DNA of 64,000 nucleotides from Sphingorhabdus_B arenilitoris (GTDB lineage Bacteria; Pseudomonadota; Alphaproteobacteria; Sphingomonadales; Sphingomonadaceae), in assembly GCF_042651485.1 (NCBI RefSeq), contig NZ_JBHSDH010000013.1, positions 1,054,001 through 1,118,000 of the forward strand, in the 5' to 3' direction. Of this stretch, positions 43,840-52,470 are shown piece by piece (position 1 is the first letter of the stretch; each line of letters starts with the position of its first letter). Position numbers and translations under genes: made by a program. A model generated the notes under the pieces. That model worked only from the letters and a program-made list of their open reading frames with translations. It was not told the origin of the DNA and did not search any database.

Positions 43840-45081
43840 ATGAGAGATGCGAAACATATATTGCTGATCGTGGGCGGCGGGATTGCGGCCTATAAAGCGT
43901 GCGAACTGGTCCGGTTGATCCGCAAGGCGGGGATGACCGTGCGCTGCGTCGTGACCAAAGGCGGGCAGCAATTTGTGACGCCCATGACACTCGCAGCGCT
44001 GAGCGAAAATCAGGTATTTACCGATCTGTTCGACCTGAAAGACGAAAGCGAGATGGGGCATATCCAACTGAGCCGGGAGGCCGATCTGGTGGTGGTATGT
44101 CCGGCAAGCGCCGACCTGCTCGCCAAGATGCATGCTGGAATTGCCGATGATCTGGCAACGACATTGCTGCTGGCCACGGACAAAAGGGTGCTGGCGGTCC
44201 CGGCAATGAATGTCCGGATGTGGAACCATGCCGCCACGCGCCGCAATGTGCAGCAATTGCGCAGCGACGCGGTAATCGTGATGGAGCCTGATGAAGGCGA
44301 AATGGCCTGCGGCGAATATGGCGCGGGGCGCCTGCCCGAACCGGCGGCGATCATGGCAGAAATAGAGAAAATTTTGGCGCAGCATCACGGCGACGCCGTG
44401 CTATCGGCGCAGCCGGATTTCGCGCCGGTCGAACATCGCCCGCTTTATGGCAAGAAAATAGTGGTGACCGCAGGCCCCACGCATGAAGCCATTGACCCGG
44501 TCCGCTATATCGCCAATCGGTCATCGGGGCGTCAGGGTTTTGCCATTGCGCAGGCCGCAGCCGAAATGGGCGCCGAGGTTATCCTGATCGCAGGCCCGGT
44601 TAACCTGGCCACGCCGCCCGGCGTCATCCGCTGGGACGTGGAAAGCGCCCGGGAAATGCAGGCGGAGGTGGAAAAGGCCCTGCCCGCCGATGCGGCGATC
44701 ATGGTTGCCGCCGTTGCCGATTACCGCGCTGCTGACATTGCAGATCAGAAGATAAAGAAAAAAGGCGCGCCGCCCGCGCCGTTGCCGCTGACGGAAAATC
44801 CCGACATATTGGCTATGCTCGCCCGGCATGCGCAACGCCCCAAATTGCTGATCGGATTTGCAGCGGAAACGGAGAATGTGGCCGAACATGCAGCGCAGAA
44901 ACTTGCCAAAAAAGGCTGTGACTGGATCGTCGCCAATGACGTGTCCGGGGACGTGATGGGCGGAAGCGAAAATAGCGTTCATATCGTGACCAAAGATGGC
45001 ACCGAAAGCTGGCCCAAGGCGCATAAGGAAGTTGTCGCGCGCAAATTGATGGAGAAAATTGCCAATGTCATTGGAGGTTAA
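43840..45081 (+). CDS. coaBC: Bifunctional phosphopantothenoylcysteine decarboxylase / phosphopantothenate-cysteine ligase
   Basis: A 413-residue two-domain enzyme of coenzyme A synthesis. The flavin-dependent decarboxylase (CoaC, residues about 1-190) shows GGGIAAYKACELVR, VVVCPASADLLAKMHAGIADDL, PAMNVRMWNH and the active-site cysteine in EMACGEYGAGRLPEP. The ligase (CoaB) follows with VTAGPTHEAIDPVRYIANRSSG, VAAVADYRA and a KIKKKG loop. The dut gene starts 7 bp after the stop, so they are one operon; this coaBC-dut order is common in proteobacteria. Confidence 0.95.
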   Translation: MRDAKHILLIVGGGIAAYKACELVRLIRKAGMTVRCVVTKGGQQFVTPMTLAALSENQVFTDLFDLKDESEMGHIQLSREADLVVVCPASADLLAKMHAGIADDLATTLLLATDKRVLAVPAMNVRMWNHAATRRNVQQLRSDAVIVMEPDEGEMACGEYGAGRLPEPAAIMAEIEKILAQHHGDAVLSAQPDFAPVEHRPLYGKKIVVTAGPTHEAIDPVRYIANRSSGRQGFAIAQAAAEMGAEVILIAGPVNLATPPGVIRWDVESAREMQAEVEKALPADAAIMVAAVADYRAADIADQKIKKKGAPPAPLPLTENPDILAMLARHAQRPKLLIGFAAETENVAEHAAQKLAKKGCDWIVANDVSGDVMGGSENSVHIVTKDGTESWPKAHKEVVARKLMEKIANVIGG

Positions 45082-45088
45082 TCAGGAC

Positions 45089-45556
45089 ATGGATGGAAAT
45101 AACAATCCGGCCATGGCGCCTGTCACCGTTCAGGTAAAACGGCTGAATAATGGGGCCAACCTGCCGCTGCCATCCTATGAAACTGCGGGCGCAGCGGGCA
45201 TGGATATTTGCGCCGCCGAAAATGTGACCCTGCGTCCGGGGCGCCGCGCCGCTATTGCCACAGGCTTTGCCTTTGCCATTCCTGCGGGATTTGAAGTCCA
45301 AGTGCGCCCGCGTTCGGGACTTGCGCTTAAAAATGGGATCAGCGTGCTGAACACACCCGGCACAATCGACAGCGACTATCGCGGCGAAGTTAAGGTTATC
45401 CTTGCCAATTTGGGGGAAGAGGATTTCGCCGTTAAAACCGGTGACCGGATTGCACAAATTGTGGTGACGCCGGTCATCCAGGCGGCAATGGTTGAAGTCG
45501 ATTCCCTCAATGATACCGCACGCGGCACCGGCGGATTTGGCTCGACCGGGGTGTGA
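45089..45556 (+). CDS. dut: Deoxyuridine 5'-triphosphate nucleotidohydrolase
   Basis: A 155-residue dUTPase hydrolysing dUTP to dUMP, keeping uracil out of DNA. All five family motifs are visible: AGAAGMDICA, RPRSGLALKNG, LNTPGTIDSDYRGE, RIAQIVV and the C-terminal RGTGGFGSTG. The start is placed at the ATG at 45089, 7 bp after the coaBC stop; an earlier ATG at 45065 would overlap coaBC. The last bases overlap the next gene by GTGA. Confidence 0.95.
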   Translation: MDGNNNPAMAPVTVQVKRLNNGANLPLPSYETAGAAGMDICAAENVTLRPGRRAAIATGFAFAIPAGFEVQVRPRSGLALKNGISVLNTPGTIDSDYRGEVKVILANLGEEDFAVKTGDRIAQIVVTPVIQAAMVEVDSLNDTARGTGGFGSTGV

Positions 45557-46305
45557 CGCTAACCGACCGTCAATTGGACCGCTATGCCCGCCATATCGTT
45601 TTGCGCGATATTGGCGGTGCGGGTCAGGCAAAGCTGCTGAGCAGCCACGTCCTCTTGATCGGGGCGGGCGGCATTGGATGTCCGGCCTTGCAATATCTGG
45701 CGGCTGCAGGGGTCGGCACCATCACCGTAATCGATGACGATACCGTCAGCCTGTCCAATCTACAGCGGCAGGTGCTGTATACCGCCAACACGATCGGTAG
45801 TCCCAAAGTCCATATTGCCGAGATGGCTGTCCAGCAGCTTAACCCCGACGTCACCTTTCATGCCATGTCGCAGCGGATCACCGCCGATACGCCGGTCAGC
45901 TTGCTCGGCGGCGTGGACGCGGTCATCGATGGCAGCGATAATTTCGCCACGCGGCTGATTGTCAATGACCTATGCCTTGCCGCGCGCGTGCCGTTAATCA
46001 GCGCCGCGATTGGGCAATTTCACGGGCAGATAGCGACCTTCACCGGATGGCAGGATGACGCGCCCTGCTACCGCTGTTTCGTAGGCGACGCGCATGACCC
46101 CGATGACTGCGACGATTGTGCGACACAGGGCGTCTTGGGCGCGATGTGCGGTATCATGGGCAGCTTCGCCGCGATGGAGGCCATCCGCGCGCTCACCGGC
46201 TTTGGCGATGACGCGGTCGGAAAGCTGCATATTTTCGACGGCCTGAAACCGGCGATGCGGACGATTACGTTGCCGAAAGACCCGGAATGCAGCAGTTGTG
46301 GTTAG
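45553..46305 (+). CDS. MoeB/ThiF-family adenylyltransferase
   Basis: A 250-residue E1-like enzyme that adenylates the C-terminus of a ubiquitin-like sulfur carrier such as MoaD or ThiS. Features are RYARHIVLRDIGGAGQAKLL, the nucleotide loop IGAGGIGCPALQYLAAAGVG, IDDDTVSLSNLQRQ, the arginine in this segment, and zinc cysteine pairs CYRC and CSSC at the C-terminus. The GTG start at 45553 overlaps the dut stop (GTGA). No rhodanese domain. Whether it serves molybdopterin or thiamine synthesis cannot be told. Confidence 0.88.
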   Translation: MTLTDRQLDRYARHIVLRDIGGAGQAKLLSSHVLLIGAGGIGCPALQYLAAAGVGTITVIDDDTVSLSNLQRQVLYTANTIGSPKVHIAEMAVQQLNPDVTFHAMSQRITADTPVSLLGGVDAVIDGSDNFATRLIVNDLCLAARVPLISAAIGQFHGQIATFTGWQDDAPCYRCFVGDAHDPDDCDDCATQGVLGAMCGIMGSFAAMEAIRALTGFGDDAVGKLHIFDGLKPAMRTITLPKDPECSSCG

Positions 46306-47129
46306 GATTGTGGCAACGTCACTTTCTTACCTTTAATAAGTCCCCATTTTTGTGCCAATTTGCGTAGCCCCAAAAAGGCGAAGGCCAGTATGCCGAGATA
46401 TACAACGGTAATAAGCGCGATTCCGAGCGAACCAAAAAAACCATATAGCAGCACGATCCACAGTTCCTCTCTCATCCTGTCATAACCGTTAGAAGAGTTA
46501 TTTCGCATCTCATCATATGAGATTTCCAATTCTTCGCTGCCGAATTTTTGTTCTTTTTCCTTCAACTGCTCCTCAATACGCTCCAACTCCCTATCGACGT
46601 CATTTAGCTTCCGCTTCAAAAAAGAATCGAGTTCGGCATCTATCCCTTCTTTTTTGGCTTCCATTTGTTTCCGCTCGGCAAGCAACAATTCTTTTTCCAG
46701 AAGCAATTGCGGCACATTAACCTCTTGCCGTCCGCCATAACCTGAGTCTTGCCTATCGACGATGCCGGATTTTCTTGATGATATTATGCTTTGCACAAAA
46801 GGTTCCGACCGACCATTGGCGAAACGTAATTTCAACATTCCGGTAGGGCGGTAAACATTCGCGTTAGGAAAACTGACCTCCTCAATCCGGCAGATGTTCG
46901 CGCCCAATCTAGTGCAAGCAAGCCGGTGTTTTTCAATGACGGTGGCAATCTGTGATTTTTCAACGCTTATGCGGATATTTTGTCGCCGCTGGCTCGGTAT
47001 ATCGATAGATTGGGGCTGCGTCTGTTCTGCGCCAATGTTCGGTTCAGAAACGAATTCCGTCGCGTGGCCACCGGGCGTCAGCAAAAACCCTGAAAAAATT
47101 ACTGAAATGATGATTGAAAATAATCGCAT
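46302..47129 (-). CDS. Exported coiled-coil membrane protein, DUF4349-like architecture
   Basis: A 275-residue envelope protein. After a signal peptide (MRLFSIIISVIFSGFLL, cleavage near GGHA) comes a small alpha/beta region (IRISVEKSQIATVIEKHRLACTR), then a coiled coil of about 60 residues (LLLAERKQMEAKKEGIDAEL through LERIEEQLKEKEQ), and a C-terminal transmembrane segment (LGIALITVVYLGILAFAFLGL) with a basic tail. This layout is that of DUF4349 proteins, but the family match is by architecture. The ATG at 47129 follows AGGGGG. The stop overlaps the convergent MoeB/ThiF gene by 4 bp. Confidence 0.65.
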   Translation of the reverse strand: MRLFSIIISVIFSGFLLTPGGHATEFVSEPNIGAEQTQPQSIDIPSQRRQNIRISVEKSQIATVIEKHRLACTRLGANICRIEEVSFPNANVYRPTGMLKLRFANGRSEPFVQSIISSRKSGIVDRQDSGYGGRQEVNVPQLLLEKELLLAERKQMEAKKEGIDAELDSFLKRKLNDVDRELERIEEQLKEKEQKFGSEELEISYDEMRNNSSNGYDRMREELWIVLLYGFFGSLGIALITVVYLGILAFAFLGLRKLAQKWGLIKGKKVTLPQS

Positions 47130-47186
47130 AAGGCCCCCTTCTCCGAGATGTGGGTTATTCCGTTTCACTTAAACAAAGGTGAATAT

Positions 47187-47909
47187 CTACCCCAAAATCT
47201 CCTCCACCCATTGCGTCACAACCTCGGTCGCCGGGCCGTATCTGGCTTCGTCAAACCAATTGCTGCCTTTGCTGGGTTCCAGGTTGAGTTCCAGCGTGCG
47301 GATGCCGTCTGCCCGCGCCCGCCGCACATAACCTCCCGCAGGATACACCGCGCCCGATGTGCCGATGCTGACAAACAGGTCGGAGCGGCGCAGGGCGAAA
47401 TCTATTTCGTCCAGCCGGTAAGGCATTTCGCCGAACCATACGATATCCGGGCGCAATGTCCCTGCGCTATCGCAGAGCGGACAGGCGGGGCGGTGGATCA
47501 GCGGCTCCCTCCATTGGGGCCGTCCGTCACAGGCGAGGCACCATGCGGTTAAATGCGTGCCATGCATATGGATCAGGTTGGCCGCACCGCCGCGTTCGTG
47601 CAAGTCGTCGACATTTTGCGTCACAATCGTCACCGTGCCCCGGCCGTGTTCGTGCCATTCGCGTTCCAACCGGCCGAGCGCAAAATGCGCGGCGTTGGGC
47701 TGTGCCTTCTGGATCGCCTCGCGCCGCATATCGTAAAAGCGCAGGACAAGGTCAGGGTCGCGAACGAAGGCTTCCGGCGTGGCGACATCCTCTATCCGGT
47801 GTTTTTCCCACAATCCGCCCTCGCTGCGAAATGTATCGATGCCGCTTTCCGCGCTAATTCCTGCGCCTGTTAGGATGACTATGTTGCGAATATTTTCCAT
47901 CTGACGCAT
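47187..47909 (-). CDS. cobB: NAD-dependent protein deacylase (sirtuin)
   Basis: A 240-residue sirtuin removing acyl groups from lysines with NAD. Signatures are ILTGAGISAESGIDTFR, VTQNVDDLHERGG, the catalytic histidine in HMHGT, zinc cysteine pairs CLAC and CPLC, and IGTSGAVYPAGGY. FYDMRRE contains the Tyr-x-x-Arg pair that binds negatively charged acyl groups in class III sirtuins, so desuccinylase or demalonylase activity is likely. The true start is around 47909 (MRQMENIRN) or 47900; a much longer open frame upstream is an artefact of dapB on the other strand. It is divergent from dapB. Confidence 0.9.
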   Translation of the reverse strand: MRQMENIRNIVILTGAGISAESGIDTFRSEGGLWEKHRIEDVATPEAFVRDPDLVLRFYDMRREAIQKAQPNAAHFALGRLEREWHEHGRGTVTIVTQNVDDLHERGGAANLIHMHGTHLTAWCLACDGRPQWREPLIHRPACPLCDSAGTLRPDIVWFGEMPYRLDEIDFALRRSDLFVSIGTSGAVYPAGGYVRRARADGIRTLELNLEPSKGSNWFDEARYGPATEVVTQWVEEILG

Positions 47910-47936
47910 GAAGCACGAAACAACAAGGCAGACAAG

Positions 47937-48665
47937 ATGACCAAAATAGGAATTATCGGGAGCAAGGGCCGCATGGGCGCGGCATTGGCAGAGGCCGTGA
48001 TGCAGGCCGGATGCGAACTTTCGGGCGGCGCGGATAAGGGCGATGATGTCCGCCCGCTCATCGCGAAATCGGATGTGCTGGTTGACTTTTCTGCGCCCGC
48101 CGCTTTGGAGGCTACGCTGGATGCCTGCGTTACGGCGGGTAAGCCGATTGTCATTGGCACCACGGGATTGGAGGAGCGGCATCATTGGCTGATCGATGAT
48201 GCCGCCGCCGACATCGCCGTGCTGCAAACTGGCAACACCTCGCTGGGCGTCAATATGCTCAGCTTTCTGGTTGAAGAGGCGGCGCGGCGGCTTGGGCCCG
48301 ATTGGGATATAGAAATTGCCGAAAGCCACCACCGGCACAAGGTTGACGCGCCGTCGGGCACTGCGCTCCTGCTCGGCGCTGCGGCGGCAAAGGGACGCAA
48401 TATCGACCTTGCCAGCCATAGCGAGCGCGGCCGGGACGGGATTACCGGCGCGCGGGCCGAAGGGGCCATCGGCTTTGCATCTTTGCGCGGTGGCAGCATC
48501 GCCGGCGATCATAGCGTGCTATTCGCGGGCGAAGGCGAAACCATGACGCTCGCGCATCATGCGCAGGACCGCAGTATTTTCGCCAATGGTGCGGTAAAGG
48601 CAGCGATTTGGCTGCTGCATCAGGATAAAGGCCGCTATGATATGAAAGGCGTTTTGGGGCTGTAA
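47937..48665 (+). CDS. dapB: 4-hydroxy-tetrahydrodipicolinate reductase
   Basis: A 242-residue reductase of the lysine and diaminopimelate pathway, using NAD(P)H. The nucleotide motif GIIGSKGRMGAAL opens the protein; GTTGLEERHH, the catalytic ESHHRHKVDAPSGTALLLG and AEGAIGFASLRGG follow. The length matches the shorter alphaproteobacterial form. AAGG precedes the ATG at 47937. It is divergent from the sirtuin gene. Confidence 0.96.
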   Translation: MTKIGIIGSKGRMGAALAEAVMQAGCELSGGADKGDDVRPLIAKSDVLVDFSAPAALEATLDACVTAGKPIVIGTTGLEERHHWLIDDAAADIAVLQTGNTSLGVNMLSFLVEEAARRLGPDWDIEIAESHHRHKVDAPSGTALLLGAAAAKGRNIDLASHSERGRDGITGARAEGAIGFASLRGGSIAGDHSVLFAGEGETMTLAHHAQDRSIFANGAVKAAIWLLHQDKGRYDMKGVLGL

Positions 48666-48802
48666 AAAATGACAATGCCCTGCCGCTACGGCGTGCGGCG
48701 TTCGGCGCGATGCGGGATGATGACGGCCCAATTCCCGCTTGACGGCCCACCGCAAAGCGGCCTTTACTGCGGCTTATATGGACACAGGAAGAGGAAGCCG
48801 AA

Positions 48803-49480
48803 ATGACCGCCACCATCGACATTCAAAATAACATCGCCCTGATCACGATGGATGATGGCAAGGCCAACGCGATCAATTTCGATATGCTCGCCGCGCTCAA
48901 CGAAGCGGTGGATAAGGCAGAGGCCGATGCCAAGGCCATCGTCCTTGCGGGCCGCGAAAACCGTTTTTCGGGCGGATTTGACCTGAATGCCTTTGCGTCA
49001 CTGGGACCAGAGGGCGTGTATAAGCTGCTCGATGCTGGGGCGGAGTTTCTGCTGCGGCTATATGGCGGGCCGCTGCCCGTTGTCGCCGCCTGCACGGGCC
49101 ATGCGATTGCAATGGGCACGTTCATCCTGCACGCCTGCGATACGCGGATCGGCGCGGCGGGCGAATTTAAGCTGGGCGCAAATGAAACGATCACCGGGAT
49201 GAACCTGCCGATATTCGCGATTGAACTGGCCAAGGCCCGGCTCAATCCCGTCCATTATACCCGCGCGATGGTGCAAGCGTTCATCTATGATCCCAAGGGC
49301 GCGGTTGAGGCAGGCTATCTCGATATGCTGACCGATGCGGATAAGGTCGTCGATACGGCAACCGGCATCGCAGGCCAGCTAAGCCAGCTTCCCGGCAGCG
49401 CCTACGCCTACAACAAACGCGCGATGCGCAAAGAAACCTTGGCCGCGATCAAGGCGAGCATTGGCAAGCATCATGGGTAG
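48803..49480 (+). CDS. Crotonase/enoyl-CoA hydratase-like protein
   Basis: A 225-residue member of the crotonase fold, short for the family (usually about 255-260). The oxyanion-hole segments are recognisable as LAGRENRFSGGFDL and GHAIAMGTFILHACD. The usual first catalytic glutamate position in GGGCEL is occupied by GTFIL and the second in PEI/PET by ANETITG, so the ordinary hydratase mechanism may not apply. A related function (isomerase, thioesterase) is possible. The ribosome site is GAGGAAG. Substrate unknown. Confidence 0.82.
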   Translation: MTATIDIQNNIALITMDDGKANAINFDMLAALNEAVDKAEADAKAIVLAGRENRFSGGFDLNAFASLGPEGVYKLLDAGAEFLLRLYGGPLPVVAACTGHAIAMGTFILHACDTRIGAAGEFKLGANETITGMNLPIFAIELAKARLNPVHYTRAMVQAFIYDPKGAVEAGYLDMLTDADKVVDTATGIAGQLSQLPGSAYAYNKRAMRKETLAAIKASIGKHHG

Positions 49481-49493
49481 GGCGAAAAGCGAG

Positions 49494-51089
49494 CTATAAC
49501 AGCTTGCCCTGTTTGCCGGTATCCTCCCGTTTCGCTTTTTTCGCCGCGCTGGCATCGACCCACGGAATATCGGGCCGCTTATTCTGAAACAATTCCGCGA
49601 GCGTCAGGATTTGCAAGCGCGGATGTTTGCGGCCCGTCAGCTCATTGTCCCACACGCCAACCGCCGCCGCATCGCGCTCCATTGCGCGGGTCGGGGCTTG
49701 GGCGGTGATAAAAACGCCGAGCGGTGCGCCTTCGCGCTGCATCACTTGGGCAAGGCGGCCAATGTCTTTCACGCCGGTGCCGCCGCCCTTCACCTCGACA
49801 ATCGCTTTCTCGGTTTTCTTGCCATCGGGTTTGAACCAGATGATTCCGTCGATCCCGCCATCTGCGCCCTTGCGCCCGCCTTTCCATGGCACGGCTTCGA
49901 CCACCGATAGCGCCCACAGCTCAAACTGATGCTTATCACGCGCGGCAAGGTCCATCGCGGATTGCAGATCCTGCGGACGCCCCTCGACATGAAAGCTGAT
50001 GTCGGGGAAGGCCTCGCTCATGCGTTTTTCAATCAGGCCGATGGCCAGATGCGTCACATCGATCCCCAGCCATTGCCGCCCCAGTTTCTGCGCGGCATGA
50101 ACGGCGGTGCCGCAGCCGCAGAAGGGATCGAGCACCACATCGCCTTCATTGGACGACGCAGCGATAATACGCTCGAGCAGCGCAAGCGGTTTTTGCGTGG
50201 GGTAGCCGAGGCGTTCTTGGGCTTGAGAGTTGAGCGGCGGGATGTCCGTCCAAACGTCGGTGAATGGTGTGCCCTTCATTTCATCGAGATAACGCTTGTA
50301 TCGAGGGACTTTCCCCGGCGCGCTTTGGACTACAAGACCGTCCTCGTATGCTTTTTGCATTCGTTCTTTTGTCCAGCGCCAAACCTTGGTCATTCCCAGA
50401 AACTCATAGGTCAGATTAGGTCTATTGGTATTTGGATTTAGGAGATCGCCAAGCGTGTAGCGTCTTCCTGTTCCCTCTTCGATATTAGAATAGTGGCTCT
50501 TGATGTAGCTCTCAGAATGAGGGGCATATTGCGGGTTCCATGTAGCATTATCGGACTGACGATAATGTAAAAGGACATCGTGAGAGGAAGGGAAACGGGT
50601 GTGCGCGTGGCTCTTTGCGTTTGTCCTGTTCCAGACTATTTCATTTTCGAACCTATCCGCCCCAAACACCCCATCCAGCAACAGCTTCAAATAATGGCTC
50701 GCGGTCGGGTCGCAGTGGAGATAGAGCGAGCCGGTGGGCTTTAGCACGCGGTGCAATTCGATCAGCCGCACCGCCATCATGGCGAGATAGGCCATCATGT
50801 CATTATCGCCCAGAAATTCCCGCATCGCCCGAAGGAGCGTGAAGGCGTCGTTATTCCCGCTCTTCATCACCTCGTCAAAGGCGCTCTCTGCGGTATCATT
50901 CCAATGCCAGGTATCCTCAAACGCCTCTATCTGCGCATCGCTATCCTGCCCCTCCGGGCTTTTGAACAAAATATTGTAATTGGCGTTCGAATTGAACGGC
51001 GGGTCAAGATAGATCAGATCGACACTTTCATCCCTCACATGCTCACGCAGCACATGTAGATTATCGCCATAATATAATATGTTGGTCAT
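49494..51089 (-). CDS. Beta-class DNA methyltransferase fused to a PD-(D/E)XK-like nuclease domain
   Basis: A 531-residue protein. The N-terminal ~370 residues are an amino-methyltransferase: motif IV DPPF (29-32) comes before motif I FCGCGTA (about 323-329), the beta-class order, with a target-recognition region between. The C-terminal part contains FELWALSVVEAVPWKGGRKGADGGIDG and AIVEVKGG, giving D414...E432-x-K434, the pattern of a PD-(D/E)XK nuclease related to Mrr-type domains. This may be a self-contained modification and restriction enzyme or a methyltransferase with a vestigial or DNA-handling nuclease domain. A basic tail ends it. Composition is close to the chromosome average except for the middle (target recognition) region, which is more A/T-rich. 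Confidence 0.85.
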   Translation of the reverse strand: MTNILYYGDNLHVLREHVRDESVDLIYLDPPFNSNANYNILFKSPEGQDSDAQIEAFEDTWHWNDTAESAFDEVMKSGNNDAFTLLRAMREFLGDNDMMAYLAMMAVRLIELHRVLKPTGSLYLHCDPTASHYLKLLLDGVFGADRFENEIVWNRTNAKSHAHTRFPSSHDVLLHYRQSDNATWNPQYAPHSESYIKSHYSNIEEGTGRRYTLGDLLNPNTNRPNLTYEFLGMTKVWRWTKERMQKAYEDGLVVQSAPGKVPRYKRYLDEMKGTPFTDVWTDIPPLNSQAQERLGYPTQKPLALLERIIAASSNEGDVVLDPFCGCGTAVHAAQKLGRQWLGIDVTHLAIGLIEKRMSEAFPDISFHVEGRPQDLQSAMDLAARDKHQFELWALSVVEAVPWKGGRKGADGGIDGIIWFKPDGKKTEKAIVEVKGGGTGVKDIGRLAQVMQREGAPLGVFITAQAPTRAMERDAAAVGVWDNELTGRKHPRLQILTLAELFQNKRPDIPWVDASAAKKAKREDTGKQGKLL

Positions 51090-51246
51090 CGCCCGCCTTC
51101 CTTGGCCCTTTCTTGCCGCCTCTCACCGCGCGGCGCAAGCGATAACCGTCAATTGCGTCATTCCCCTCCAGCTCGTTTCGCTCTTGCACTTCGGCAGCAA
51201 TGAATGAGGCGATAAGGGCATGGTAAATTCCCGGTAGCTGAGGCAT
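51061..51246 (-). CDS. Possible small gene overlapping the methyltransferase start
   Basis: A 61-residue frame just upstream of, and overlapping by 29 bp, the methyltransferase gene. The sequence (MPQLPGIYHALIASFIAAEV, then RNELEGNDAIDGYRLRRAV) looks protein-like and codon use is ordinary, but the ribosome site (CGGA) is weak. If real, it may be cotranscribed with, and coupled to, the methyltransferase. No motif recognised. Confidence 0.35.
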   Translation of the reverse strand: MPQLPGIYHALIASFIAAEVQERNELEGNDAIDGYRLRRAVRGGKKGPRKAGDDQHIILWR

Positions 51247-51292
51247 TGGTTATCCGTGATATAAAACACCCGTCATCATGGGATAACAAGCA

Positions 51293-52012
51293 TTGAAAAA
51301 AGACGACATATTCGAATTTTACCGGCGGCTCGCGGAAGCCAATCCGGCGCCGGAAACTGAGCTTGCTTATGGCAATGTGTTTCAGCTACTCGTTGCGGTC
51401 ACCTGTAGCGCGCAATCAACCGATGTTGGCGTGAATAAAGCGACCAAGGCGCTGTTTGAGCAAGTGAAGACCCCCGGCGAAATGGTCGCGCTGGGCCTTA
51501 ATGGGCTGAAATCGCATATCAAAACGATCGGGCTGTATAATAACAAAGCGAAGAATGTGATCGCGCTGTCCGAAATTTTGGTCCGCGATTATGGCGGGGA
51601 GGTTCCCGCCGACCGCGACGCGCTGACCACGCTGCCGGGCGTGGGCCGCAAAACGGCGAATGTCGTTATGAATTGTGCCTTTGGCGCGGAGACTTTTGCG
51701 GTCGATACGCATATTTTCCGTGTCGGTAACCGCACCGGCCTTGCGCCCGGCAAAAATGTTGATGCGGTGGAACGGGCGCTCGACAAAAAAACGCCGCATC
51801 CGTTTCGGGTAGGCGCGCATCATTGGCTGATCCTGCATGGCCGCTATGTCTGCAAGGCGCGGACGCCCGAATGCTGGCGCTGTCCGGTCGCTGATCTCTG
51901 CCGCTTCAAGCCGAAAACGCTCGATCCGGCGAGCGCAGAGGCGAAGGCAGCAAAAGCAAAAAAGTCATCACGGGTTAAGGCAAAGCGTGCTAAGGCAAAG
52001 GTGGGGCGTTAA
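51293..52012 (+). CDS. nth: Endonuclease III
   Basis: A 239-residue base-excision repair glycosylase/AP lyase for oxidised pyrimidines. The helix-hairpin-helix with the catalytic lysine is TLPGVGRKTANVV, the catalytic aspartate is in VDTHIFRV, and the [4Fe-4S] cluster cysteines are in CKARTPECWRCPVADLC. The start is a TTG at 51293 (an ATG at 51278 meets a stop). A lysine/alanine-rich tail of about 25 residues follows the cluster. The stop overlaps the ATG of the next frame. Confidence 0.95.
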   Translation: MKKDDIFEFYRRLAEANPAPETELAYGNVFQLLVAVTCSAQSTDVGVNKATKALFEQVKTPGEMVALGLNGLKSHIKTIGLYNNKAKNVIALSEILVRDYGGEVPADRDALTTLPGVGRKTANVVMNCAFGAETFAVDTHIFRVGNRTGLAPGKNVDAVERALDKKTPHPFRVGAHHWLILHGRYVCKARTPECWRCPVADLCRFKPKTLDPASAEAKAAKAKKSSRVKAKRAKAKVGR

Positions 52013-52023
52013 TGGAGAGCGTT

Positions 52024-52422
52024 ATGAAAAAACCATTATTACTGATCTTAACCGCCGCGATGGCCGGCGGTGGTATGGCCGCCGCGATTGCTGCCCCCGA
52101 TGCACCCGCCGATACCGAAATAAAGACCGTTGGCAAACCCCAAAATTGCCTAAATATCCGGCAAATCCGGTCAACCGATGTGGTCGATAAAAATACCATT
52201 GATTTCAAAATGACCAATGGCAAAATCTATCGCAATATCTTGCCGAACAGCTGCTCATCTTTGCGGTTTGAGGAGGCATTTTCCTACCGCGTATCCACCG
52301 GGCAGCTATGCAATATCGACATCATCCGCGTGCTCCAAAATTTCGGCGGACGAATTGAGCAAGGCGAAGCATGCGGGCTTGGGAAATTTCAGCAAATAGA
52401 AAAGGCAAGGGCGGACGGTTAA
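52024..52422 (+). CDS. Small exported protein, DUF6491-like
   Basis: A 132-residue protein with a signal peptide (MKKPLLLILTAAMAGGGMAAAIAA). The mature part has cysteines in PQNCLNIRQIRSTDVVDKN, NILPNSCSSLRFEE, STGQLCNID and GEACGLGKFQ, which could form two disulfides. The C-x-I / Y-x-N-x-L / C-x-x-L pattern recalls DUF6491 proteins; the match is tentative. The ATG at 52024 has GGAGA upstream. It directly follows nth. Confidence 0.65.
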   Translation: MKKPLLLILTAAMAGGGMAAAIAAPDAPADTEIKTVGKPQNCLNIRQIRSTDVVDKNTIDFKMTNGKIYRNILPNSCSSLRFEEAFSYRVSTGQLCNIDIIRVLQNFGGRIEQGEACGLGKFQQIEKARADG

Positions 52423-52470
52423 ACGCGGTATTGACGCGGACGCCGAGCGGCCTGCCCGCCGTGCCATATG

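Noticed and set aside
47910..48512. Upstream extension of the sirtuin frame opposite dapB
   Set aside because: The extra ~200 residues are antisense to dapB, have no sirtuin similarity and no ribosome site; the fold starts at ILTGAGIS.
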